This document shows, piece by piece, positions 1 to 8,360 of a DNA stretch of 64,000 nt. The notes under the pieces were generated by a model. The model did not search any database and had not been told where the DNA came from. It saw nothing but the letters and a program-made list of their open reading frames with translations. A program made the position numbers and the translations under genes. Within the stretch, counting starts at the first letter, position 1. Each line of letters opens with the position of its first letter. This DNA comes from JAAFJM01 sp964529175 (GTDB lineage Bacteria; Bacteroidota; Bacteroidia; UKL13-3), in the NCBI GenBank assembly GCA_964529175.1, contig CAZGVO010000001.1, positions 248,001 to 312,000 of the forward strand, read 5' to 3'.

Positions 1-1
1 G

Positions 2-2179
2 GAAGAATTTGAAAAAATCAAAGAAATTTTAGGTCGTACCCCCACTTTTACCGAAATGAGTATTTACTCAGTAATGTGGAGCGAACATTGTTCATATAAA
101 AATTCAATTGTTTGGTTAAAAACTTTGCCCAAAGAAGGCGAAAAAATGTTGGCCAAAGCAGGTGAAGAAAACGCAGGTTTGATTGATATTGGAGATGGAT
201 TGGCATGTTGTTTTAAAATAGAAAGTCATAATCACCCGAGTGCTATTGAGCCATACCAAGGTGCTGCAACGGGTGTGGGTGGAATTAACCGCGATATTTT
301 TTCGATGGGAGCTCGTCCCATTGCACAGCTAAACTCATTGCGTTTTGGAAATATAGAAAACGAAAGAACCAAATGGTTGGTTCGTGGTGTAGTAAAAGGA
401 ATAGGAAATTATGGAAATGCATTTGGTATTCCTACTGTTGGTGGCGAAGTGTATTTTGACGATTGCTACCAAATCAACCCATTGGTAAATGCCATGAGTG
501 TTGGTATAGCTAAAGTTGGTAAAACCGTTTCTGCCATTGCGGAAGGTGTTGGTAATCCAGTTTATATTTTTGGTTCAGCAACAGGTAAAGATGGAATTCA
601 TGGTGCTGCATTTGCAAGTAAAGACATTACCGAAGATTCAACAAAAGATTTGCCTTCGGTTCAAGTAGGCGATCCTTTCTGGGAAAAATTGATTCTGGAA
701 GCTAGCATGGAATTATTGGAAACCGATGCCATTGTTGGAATGCAAGATATGGGTGCTGCGGGTATTACTTGCTCAACTAGCGAAATGAGTGCAAAAAGTG
801 GAACAGGAATGAAGGTGTGGTTAGATAAAGTTCCAATGCGCCAAGAAGGCATGAAAGATTGGGAAATTCTTTTATCAGAAAGCCAAGAGCGTATGTTGGT
901 GATTGTGAAAAAAGGAATGGAAGCCCATGTTGAAAAAGTATTAGAAAAATGGGATTTAACTTATAATATTATCGGTGAAGTAACAGATTCAGGAAGAGTT
1001 CAATATTATATGAACGATGAATTGAGAGCTGATATTCCTGGCGAAAGTTTGGTTTTAGGTGGTGGTGCTCCAGTTTATCACCGCGAATACACCGAGCCAA
1101 AATATTTTAAAGAAATTGAAAAATTTAATATAACCAATGTTTCAGATTGTACACCAGAGCAAGCTATTAATGTTGCTAAATTCCTAGCTGCTCACCCAAA
1201 TATTGCATCAAAAAGATGGGTGTATAACCAATACGATAGCATGGTGGGAACCATTAACCAAACTACCAATGCGCCAAGTGATGCATCGGTTGTAAAAGTT
1301 AAAGGAACCGACAAATCAATTGCGATGACAGTTGATTGTAATAGCCGTTTTGTTTGGGCTGATCCATTTGTAGGTGGACAAATTGCGGTAGCAGAAGCAG
1401 CTCGTAATTTGGTTTGCGCTGGTGCTGAGCCTGCGGCCATTACCAACTGTTTAAACTTTGGAAATCCTTATAACCCTGAAGTGTATTACCAATTTGTGTA
1501 TGCTATAAAAGGCATGGGCGAAGCTTGTAAAAAGTTTGATACACCAGTTACAGGTGGAAATGTGAGTTTTTACAACCAAAGCAGCGATAATGATGCTGTT
1601 TTCCCTACTCCAACAATTGGAATGGTGGGTTTAATTGGCGATAACAAAAAACACATGACCATGGATTTTAAAAATGCAGGTGATGTAATTTATATGCTAG
1701 GCAATAGCAAAAATGATATTGGTTCATCGCATTATTTAGCGCACTACCATAAAGTACAATACTCTCCAGCACCATACTTTAACTTAGATGAAGAACATCA
1801 ATTACACAAAGCTTTGTTAGGTTTAATCAATGGTAATCATATTGAATCAGCACACGATGTAAGCGAAGGAGGTTTATTCATTACTCTACTAGAAAGTGCT
1901 ATGAACAGAAACTTAAGTTTTGATGTTTCGACTCCGCTCAACAACCAAAACTTAAGAACTGACTCGTTCTTGTTCGGAGAAGCTCAAGGGCGTGTGGTAA
2001 TTTCAGTAAAAGCAAACAATTGTGCTCAAGTTGAAAGTTTTTTAAACGGATTAAACATGCCATTTGAAAAACTTGGAACTGTTACTGAAAATACAATTCA
2101 AGTAAATGGGGTTGAATTTGGTAAAACTGCTGATTTTGCAAACATCTACAACAATTCTTTAGCGGAAAAATTAGCTTAA
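2..2179 (+). CDS. purL: Phosphoribosylformylglycinamidine synthase subunit PurL (5' truncated by window)
   Basis: Converts FGAR, ATP and glutamine-derived ammonia to FGAM in de novo purine synthesis (cytoplasm). The reading frame is open from base 2, so the first ATG at 56 is internal; the true start lies upstream of the window. The visible 725 residues fit the small (Bacillus-type) PurL of about 740 residues, which works with separate PurQ and PurS. Hallmarks are ESHNHPS followed by a glycine-rich stretch near visible residue 73, TGGNVSFYN in the second half and DVSEGGL near the C-terminus. It ends with TAA and is followed by a clear terminator. No purQ or purS lies nearby. Confidence 0.96.
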   Translation, partial: EEFEKIKEILGRTPTFTEMSIYSVMWSEHCSYKNSIVWLKTLPKEGEKMLAKAGEENAGLIDIGDGLACCFKIESHNHPSAIEPYQGAATGVGGINRDIFSMGARPIAQLNSLRFGNIENERTKWLVRGVVKGIGNYGNAFGIPTVGGEVYFDDCYQINPLVNAMSVGIAKVGKTVSAIAEGVGNPVYIFGSATGKDGIHGAAFASKDITEDSTKDLPSVQVGDPFWEKLILEASMELLETDAIVGMQDMGAAGITCSTSEMSAKSGTGMKVWLDKVPMRQEGMKDWEILLSESQERMLVIVKKGMEAHVEKVLEKWDLTYNIIGEVTDSGRVQYYMNDELRADIPGESLVLGGGAPVYHREYTEPKYFKEIEKFNITNVSDCTPEQAINVAKFLAAHPNIASKRWVYNQYDSMVGTINQTTNAPSDASVVKVKGTDKSIAMTVDCNSRFVWADPFVGGQIAVAEAARNLVCAGAEPAAITNCLNFGNPYNPEVYYQFVYAIKGMGEACKKFDTPVTGGNVSFYNQSSDNDAVFPTPTIGMVGLIGDNKKHMTMDFKNAGDVIYMLGNSKNDIGSSHYLAHYHKVQYSPAPYFNLDEEHQLHKALLGLINGNHIESAHDVSEGGLFITLLESAMNRNLSFDVSTPLNNQNLRTDSFLFGEAQGRVVISVKANNCAQVESFLNGLNMPFEKLGTVTENTIQVNGVEFGKTADFANIYNNSLAEKLA

Positions 2180-2205
2180 ATTCATTTAAACCAATATTGA
2201 AAAAT

Positions 2206-2237
2206 AGCTTGACATTGAAAAGTGTCAGGCTTTTTTG
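2206..2237 (+). terminator. Rho-independent terminator after purL
   Basis: Stem AGCTTGACA / TGTCAGGCT with a short A-rich loop (one G-T wobble), followed by a T tract. It lies 26 bp past the purL stop and 3' of the convergent ATPase gene. Confidence 0.8.
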
Positions 2238-2239
2238 TT

Positions 2240-3454
2240 TTACACCTCCCCCAAATACTTCTTCAGAAAAACTTCTAAACTGCAAACCCAAATGTTCTTT
2301 ATGGGATAAGTGTCGCTGCTTGGTGTAATTACATAATTTTTAGTAGTTCCCAAATCGTCAATGCAATTATAAAAACCACGACTAACAGTAGGTGCATTCG
2401 ATAATTTTATTTCAATACAAGCCACAGGTTGATTGGCTTTAACCAATACTACATCCACCTCTGCACCGTTTTGAGTTCTGTAATAATACATATCCATTCC
2501 TTCGGGTCTGCTAGCATAAATTTGTTGAATAACGTAACCTTCCCACGAAGCACCAATAATTGGATGACTTTGCAAAGTATCATTATCTGTAATTCTGTTC
2601 ACATAATGCACAATGCCACTATCTTTTACATATACCTTTGGCGCTTTAACCATGCGTTTATTGGTATTGGCTGTAAAAGCTTGCAACCTATGAACTAAAA
2701 ACGCTCCTTCTAAAAATTCAAAATATCGATTAGCAGTAGGTGCACTTACACTTAATGAATTGGCATACATTTCGGCCTTCCAAATATTACCTTGATTATA
2801 AGATAACATTTGCCAAAGTTTGGCAATAGCTACTGAATTTAAATTTACTCCAAAAAGTAACCTAAAATCGCGTTCGGTGTAAGTTTTTATAAATGCAGCC
2901 ATCCAGTCAGCCCAAGCCAAATTGTTTTCAGTTAAAAATGCTTGTGGGAATCCACCTTTTAGCCAATGTGTGCGCCAATCATAACCGCTGTTGGTTATTT
3001 CTTGGAATTTTAAAGGCCCCAGTTCTAAAAACGATATTCTACCTGCCAATGATTCTGTTACACCATGTACCAAATTTGGCGAAGCCGAACCTAATAATAA
3101 AAATCTTCCATTTCTTCTATTGGAGTCAATTACTGAACGCAAAATTGAAAATAGTTCAGGCATTAGTTGCGCTTCGTCTATAATTACAAGCTTTTCTTCA
3201 TTTACTTTAAAATAAGCCTCCGCATCGGTTAGTTTGGCTCTGTCCGTTGGACTTTCTAAATCTAAATAAATAAAGCCGTTGCTTTGCAATTCACCAAATG
3301 CTTTAGCAAGCGTGGTTTTGCCACATTGTCTTGGCCCCAAAATAGCAATGGCGGGTGCCCAGCCTGCTTTTAAGGTTAATTTAGCTATATCATCTCTATT
3401 TATCACCCTGCAAATAAAGCCATTTACCATGAAAAACCAAAATGAAATTTTCAT
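2240..3454 (-). CDS. AAA-type ATPase with DUF4143 (ATP-binding, nuclease-like C-terminus)
   Basis: This belongs to the common AAA_14/DUF4143 family of orphan ATPases. Walker A is GPRQCGKT (about residue 40) and Walker B is VIIDEAQ (about residue 90). The DUF4143 half contains a winged-helix-like part and a PD-(D/E)xK-like signature, AEVDVV followed by IEIKLS. Cellular role of the family is unclear; some members are linked to mobile elements or toxin-like functions. The start is uncertain: ATG at 3454, ATG at 3430 and GTG at 3406 are all in frame. Homologues I recall begin near the GTG (MINRD-like), and a TTTATTTG promoter-like box lies just before it. It is convergent with purL. Confidence 0.85.
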   Translation of the reverse strand: MKISFWFFMVNGFICRVINRDDIAKLTLKAGWAPAIAILGPRQCGKTTLAKAFGELQSNGFIYLDLESPTDRAKLTDAEAYFKVNEEKLVIIDEAQLMPELFSILRSVIDSNRRNGRFLLLGSASPNLVHGVTESLAGRISFLELGPLKFQEITNSGYDWRTHWLKGGFPQAFLTENNLAWADWMAAFIKTYTERDFRLLFGVNLNSVAIAKLWQMLSYNQGNIWKAEMYANSLSVSAPTANRYFEFLEGAFLVHRLQAFTANTNKRMVKAPKVYVKDSGIVHYVNRITDNDTLQSHPIIGASWEGYVIQQIYASRPEGMDMYYYRTQNGAEVDVVLVKANQPVACIEIKLSNAPTVSRGFYNCIDDLGTTKNYVITPSSDTYPIKNIWVCSLEVFLKKYLGEV

Positions 3455-3591
3455 TTTACTTGATTAATGTATGTTTATCAAGTAAATCAAAAATACAATT
3501 TTAGATTTACTTGGTTTGGTGACTGGTTGAATTACTTTTCAAATTTTATTTATTACCTAAAAAACTACTTAATTTGCACCACCTTAAAGTT

Positions 3592-4233
3592 ATGCAAAAA
3601 CACTTTTTAACTGTTCCTAAAACTGCCCGTTATTTTACACAAGGGGTTTTAACCGAAAATACTAAATACATTTGGATTATCATTCATGGATATGCCCAAA
3701 CAGCAGAAGGATTTTTAAGCAATTTTGAAAAATTAGGTAGTGAACATTTTATGATAGCTCCCGAAGGTTTAAATAAATTTTACTCTCGTGGATTTAGCGG
3801 AAGTCCTGTAGCTAGTTGGATGACAAGCCTTGAGCGCGAGAATGAAATTAAAGATTATAACAATTATTTAAACCAATTAGCAGAAAGTTTAAATTTACAA
3901 TCGTACTCTAATGCTAAAATAGTACTATTAGGTTTCAGTCAAGGAGTATCAACTCAAACACGTTTTTTAGCCCAAGCTGTTTTAAATTTTGATTTTTCGG
4001 TAATGATTGCTGGCGAAATTGGAAAAGAATTTCAAGAGCATTTACCAGCAAAACTATCCAATATTAAAAGCCTATATTTGGCTGGAAATCAAGAAAATAT
4101 AATTAAACCCGAAAAGACTGAATTCCATCAACAATTATTTAAAAATAGTAATTGCATTTTTAAAAATTTTGAAGGAAAGCATGAAGTAAACGAAAATGCG
4201 GTAAATGCCATTTTAAATTGGCTAAATGCTTAG
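3592..4233 (+). CDS. Alpha/beta hydrolase, carboxylesterase/phospholipase type
   Basis: A cytoplasmic serine hydrolase of about 213 residues. The oxyanion region is IIHGYAQTAEGF, the nucleophile elbow is GFSQG, the acid is probably in AGNQENIIKP and the histidine in GKHEVN, the order expected of the abhydrolase_2 family. The ATG at 3592 is preferred over an alternative start at 3574 because a TTAATTTG promoter-like box overlaps the longer version. The stop codon overlaps by 3 bases the stop of the convergent amidohydrolase-fold gene. Substrate cannot be inferred. Confidence 0.82.
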   Translation: MQKHFLTVPKTARYFTQGVLTENTKYIWIIIHGYAQTAEGFLSNFEKLGSEHFMIAPEGLNKFYSRGFSGSPVASWMTSLERENEIKDYNNYLNQLAESLNLQSYSNAKIVLLGFSQGVSTQTRFLAQAVLNFDFSVMIAGEIGKEFQEHLPAKLSNIKSLYLAGNQENIIKPEKTEFHQQLFKNSNCIFKNFEGKHEVNENAVNAILNWLNA

Positions 4234-5477
4234 TCTTTCAAATTATACTTTTTTAAAAATTTACTATTTAATTCGTTTTGCTCGTTTGTTAAAGTTATAG
4301 CTTCACCATTTATAAATGCGTTGGTTAAAACATTGGTGCGCATGTCTAACACATCACCATTGCTAATAATCAACGAGGCGCTTTTACCTTGTTCAATACT
4401 TCCATAAGTTGAATCAATGCCAACAATTTTAGCAGCATTTAAAGTTATGGCTTGCAATGCTTCTTCTTTGGTTAATCCGTAAGCAACGGTGGTTCCTGCA
4501 TTAAACATTAAGTTACGTGTTTGCCAGCTTTCTTTATGGCTTATGGCGAAAACAATTCCTGCTTTTTGTAATTGCGCTGCTGTTTTAAATGGCTGATCAA
4601 CATCTTTATTGGCGGTGCTCGGTAGGCTATGAATATTACTTAACACCACAGGTACTTTACTTTCTTTAATAAATGCCAAACATAAATTGGCTTCGCTAGC
4701 CTCGACTAATACCAACTGAATGGTTGGAAAATTTTTCTTAAAAAACTGAATACTGTTTATAATTCCTTTAGCGGTATTTACATGAATAAATAATTTTTTG
4801 GTTTGATTAAATAAACCTTTCATGGCATCAAGTCTGGCATTAAATACTTTGTTGGTGTTGGCTTGATATTGCATAGCATCCGAAAAAAAAGTATGTAATT
4901 GCTTTACTCTTTCGTTTATGTGCTCGCGTAGTTTTTCGTTAGCATGTGTGTATTCTGGCCAATTTAAATGGATGGCATCATCTTGTTTCACTGTAGCATC
5001 TTCCCAATTCCAGCCTTCGGTTTTCATGATGCTCGATGTGCCACTAATCATTCCACCTTGAGGAACAGATTGTACAAACATAATTCCATTAACTTTCAAA
5101 GTTGGTAATATTTTAGAGTCGGTATTGTAAGCTATTTGCGAACGCACATTTGGGTTAATACTTCCTTGTTCGTTAAAATCGTGCGTAGCTCTTACGGCTT
5201 CAATCTCGCTCAATCCCACATAATTATTCAAACAAATAATGCCTGGGTAAACATGTTTACCTTTTCCATCAATAATGGTAGCATTTTTATAAAGTGTTTT
5301 ATTTTCGGTGCCTACATAATCAATTTTGCCATTGCTAAAAGCCACAATTCCATTTTCAATTACTTGTCCATTTCCTACATGCACAGTGGCATTAATTACT
5401 ACGGTTGGAATAGTTTGCGCATTTATTTTAGTAAAAAATAACAACGCTGCTGCAATACAAAACGATTTAAATTTCAT
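4230..5477 (-). CDS. Secreted amidohydrolase-fold protein lacking the HxH metal motif
   Basis: About 415 residues with a signal peptide (MKFKSFCIAAALLFFTKINA). The amidohydrolase/imidazolonepropionase-like architecture is clear: a small beta-sandwich start, then GKHVYPGII, and the C-terminal segment AITLNAAKIVGIDSTYGSIEQGKSA split over the usual barrel end. After GKHVYPGI the usual DxHxH metal-binding motif is replaced by CLNNYVG, so classic zinc hydrolysis is doubtful. The ATG at 5477 is chosen over a TTG at 5486. A related protein with a similar change begins at 63218. Bacteroidota often carry such paired amidohydrolases; their function is unknown. Confidence 0.82.
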   Translation of the reverse strand: MKFKSFCIAAALLFFTKINAQTIPTVVINATVHVGNGQVIENGIVAFSNGKIDYVGTENKTLYKNATIIDGKGKHVYPGIICLNNYVGLSEIEAVRATHDFNEQGSINPNVRSQIAYNTDSKILPTLKVNGIMFVQSVPQGGMISGTSSIMKTEGWNWEDATVKQDDAIHLNWPEYTHANEKLREHINERVKQLHTFFSDAMQYQANTNKVFNARLDAMKGLFNQTKKLFIHVNTAKGIINSIQFFKKNFPTIQLVLVEASEANLCLAFIKESKVPVVLSNIHSLPSTANKDVDQPFKTAAQLQKAGIVFAISHKESWQTRNLMFNAGTTVAYGLTKEEALQAITLNAAKIVGIDSTYGSIEQGKSASLIISNGDVLDMRTNVLTNAFINGEAITLTNEQNELNSKFLKKYNLKD

Positions 5478-5528
5478 GGTGAGCAAGTTTATTAAAAGTT
5501 TAGCATTTTACAAGTTGGAAATTTTATT

Positions 5529-5570
5529 AAAAAAAATGCCCCTTAGTTTTTCAAAACCAAGGAGCATTTT
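5529..5570 (-). terminator. Terminator of the metalloprotease gene
   Basis: On the minus strand, AAAATGC...CCTT...GTTTT pairs with AAAAC...AAGG...GCATTTT across two mismatches and runs into a long T tract. It sits 25 bp past the stop at 5595. Confidence 0.82.
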
Positions 5571-5594
5571 AAAAATTATTTTATTTCAAAAAAC

Positions 5595-8132
5595 CTATTT
5601 ATCGGCCAAAGCTTGATCAATTTTTAGTTTGATATTAGCAAAATGCGCTCTAGCCTCATCAGTTGAACCACCTTTAGCAAAGATTAACACTTGTTTTAAC
5701 TGTGCCAATGCAGCAGCTTGAGAAATAGCATCATATCTACTTGATTTATAAATACTTATAAGCTGTTCGGTGTAAGCATTTTGTAAATTTTGGCGGAAAG
5801 TATTTGGGTTACTTGCATCGGTTGCAAAGCAAGCTTTGGTTAAATCACCCATCATTTCTAACACGCTGTATTTGTTACCATATAATTTTGAATCAGTTAA
5901 ACGTCTTAAGGTAGTAGCGTTTAATAAATGCGCCATAATCATACTTTGGTAATTTAAGATGCGGCTATGAATTTTAGGGTCTTCATTATTTCCAAAAAAG
6001 TTAAAACCTCTGCGTTGAATTTGTAAATAGTTGTATAAGTCAGCTTGAACTGTAAATGCATCAGGAGCAAAAGCATATTTGCTTAATACATCCATAGCAC
6101 GTTTTTGCTCTTTATAATCAACTGGAATTAAAGGTTTGGTAGCACCATTTTGACCAATAAAACTTCTATCAACCATAACACCGCCCACGTAACGAGCAAT
6201 TACATTTACTTGGTTAAAATACTCAGTTTGGGCAATGCTGTAAGCTTGGCGTAACTCTTGGTAAGTTTGACCTTTTTTGCTGTATTTTTCTTTTAGTTTG
6301 GTAAATAATTGATTGGCTAATTTTATTCTATCAACACCAAAAGCTATGGCATCGCCACTCATATCGTTCACATTAACTCTTGGGTCAATTCCACTGCCAA
6401 TTCCGCGCATATCGTCAGCATCATTTCCAAAAATTAATAACGTATCGCTTGAGCGAGCAAGAATTTTTTCTAAACGTTCTTTTTCTTTGGCTTCGTCAGT
6501 TAAACCTTGCGAGTAAGCAAATTCAATTGCCCATAAATCGTAAGGTCCAGGACGAGTGGTGAAATAATCTCCTTGTTTGGCTTTATCTAAAGCCACATTT
6601 ACTGCAGGATAATCCATTACAGAAGCAGTTAAACCAATTTTACGCGTAACTTCCTTGTTATGAATTAAGCTTGGTTTCAACATTTGGCTGGCTTTCATAT
6701 TGTGGTTTAAACCCATGGTGTGACCCATTTCGTGCAATACCAAATAGTATAACGATTGCTTGATATACTCTCTTTTTTCTACATCGTTTAAGCCCTGCAA
6801 TTGCAAAGCATTTAAACCAAATAACGAAGTTTGGTGTAATTGATGGCTTGCATCACAAAAATTAGTTTTATTAAATGAACTTGGCATATTAACACCACTT
6901 GCACCAGCATCAAATAATTCTTCTTGACGCAAACGGTTGGTAACAAAAATGTATTCAAACATAATATCTGCACCTAAAATTTGGCCTGTTCTTGGGTCAA
7001 CAAAACTTGGCCCATAACCACCAAAAGGCGGCTGAGGAGATGATGTCCAACGTAACACATTATAACGAATATCGCCTGCATCCCAAGTAGCAGTATCAGG
7101 TTGTTCTTTTATAACAACTGCATTTTTAAAACCAGCAGTTTCAAAAGCTAAATTCCATTTTTCGCCTGCTTCTTTAATAGTAGCTTTAAATTCTGGAGGC
7201 GTTGTGTTTTCAATCCACCAAGTAATTGGTTCTACAGGTTCAGAAATAGCAGCATTGGTATCTTTTTTTTCTAAATTCCAACGATGGATAATATCTTTAT
7301 AAGCCACTGCATTGGTGGTAGTCATATCTTCCACTTGCTCACCAAAGTAACCTATACGTGGGTCATCTGCTCTTGGTTTAAAATTATTTTTTGGTGCTTC
7401 AATTAAAGTATGTTGTAAAAAAATACTTACTGCACGTTCATCAGTTACTTCCTTTCCACCGCCTACTGTAGGCATTGGATTATCATACACATATTCAACT
7501 ATTAAATCAGTGTTTTTTTCATAATTTCTTAAACTAGTAAACTTAGTTTTTTCGCGGCTCAATCCACCTAAACTAAACATTTGAAAACCTGGAGGTAAAC
7601 CAAAAAATGGAGAAGGTTTTACTTGGCACATGCTTTCGCTTAAAAATATGGCACTTGCATCTAAAAGCATTTCGCCTTTTTTAGCATCTTCGGCTACTAT
7701 TTTTTGATTTACCAAAATAGCATTGCTAATATTGGCGTTAGCCGCTTTGCTTATTGGGTTATTTTTATCGAAATAATAGCCTGTGTTTTGAACCACAAAT
7801 TCTAATTTATCAAAATAACGCTTAATAGTAAAAACTTTGTTATCGCGGAAACTGCCTCTAAAATGGCCCGCTGCCACCACCCCATCAACTGTGTACGAAA
7901 AATAAATGTATTCTTTATCTAATTGCTCTTTTTTTACAATCATAAATACATTTCCAGTAACAGTATCTTGATACAATGGAAATAATCCCTCTTTCTTTTT
8001 GCACGATTTTATTTTATCGGCAATTGAACTGGTTTTAGGTGCCATTGGAGCTGCTGAAGCTACTGGCTTTTTTTTAGTAGCACAGGATGCTACAATTAAA
8101 AAGGCAATGGCAATAAGTGAAATTTTACGCAT
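5595..8132 (-). CDS. Zinc-dependent metalloprotease lipoprotein (DUF5117/DUF4953 family)
   Basis: An 845-residue secreted lipoprotein: signal peptide with lipobox VASC (Cys about 17) followed by a lysine-rich linker. The zincin motif HEMGHTMGLNH (about residues 466-476) gives the HExxHxxGxxH zinc site and catalytic glutamate of the metzincin-like class. The long N-terminal DUF5117/DUF5118-type region and the alpha-helical C-terminal part are typical of the Bacteroidota family. It is likely anchored at the outer membrane or periplasm; substrates are unknown. It is monocistronic, flanked by its own terminator and a 228-bp upstream gap. Confidence 0.9.
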   Translation of the reverse strand: MRKISLIAIAFLIVASCATKKKPVASAAPMAPKTSSIADKIKSCKKKEGLFPLYQDTVTGNVFMIVKKEQLDKEYIYFSYTVDGVVAAGHFRGSFRDNKVFTIKRYFDKLEFVVQNTGYYFDKNNPISKAANANISNAILVNQKIVAEDAKKGEMLLDASAIFLSESMCQVKPSPFFGLPPGFQMFSLGGLSREKTKFTSLRNYEKNTDLIVEYVYDNPMPTVGGGKEVTDERAVSIFLQHTLIEAPKNNFKPRADDPRIGYFGEQVEDMTTTNAVAYKDIIHRWNLEKKDTNAAISEPVEPITWWIENTTPPEFKATIKEAGEKWNLAFETAGFKNAVVIKEQPDTATWDAGDIRYNVLRWTSSPQPPFGGYGPSFVDPRTGQILGADIMFEYIFVTNRLRQEELFDAGASGVNMPSSFNKTNFCDASHQLHQTSLFGLNALQLQGLNDVEKREYIKQSLYYLVLHEMGHTMGLNHNMKASQMLKPSLIHNKEVTRKIGLTASVMDYPAVNVALDKAKQGDYFTTRPGPYDLWAIEFAYSQGLTDEAKEKERLEKILARSSDTLLIFGNDADDMRGIGSGIDPRVNVNDMSGDAIAFGVDRIKLANQLFTKLKEKYSKKGQTYQELRQAYSIAQTEYFNQVNVIARYVGGVMVDRSFIGQNGATKPLIPVDYKEQKRAMDVLSKYAFAPDAFTVQADLYNYLQIQRRGFNFFGNNEDPKIHSRILNYQSMIMAHLLNATTLRRLTDSKLYGNKYSVLEMMGDLTKACFATDASNPNTFRQNLQNAYTEQLISIYKSSRYDAISQAAALAQLKQVLIFAKGGSTDEARAHFANIKLKIDQALADK

Positions 8133-8360
8133 AGTTTATGTTTTAAGTATAAAAAGCAAAAGTGCTTTTAAATTCATTTAAATCAAAACCAATTATGTAA
8201 TTAAATGCTCACCAGTTAATTTCATATTAGTTCAAGAAATGAATTAAAAAACTAAATTTTCCAAGAATTTTTAATATAAATTGAAAATCAATAATTTAAC
8301 TAGTGCAGTTTTTTATTTCATTAATAATTATATTTTCGAAGCAAATAAATAAACTAGAAT

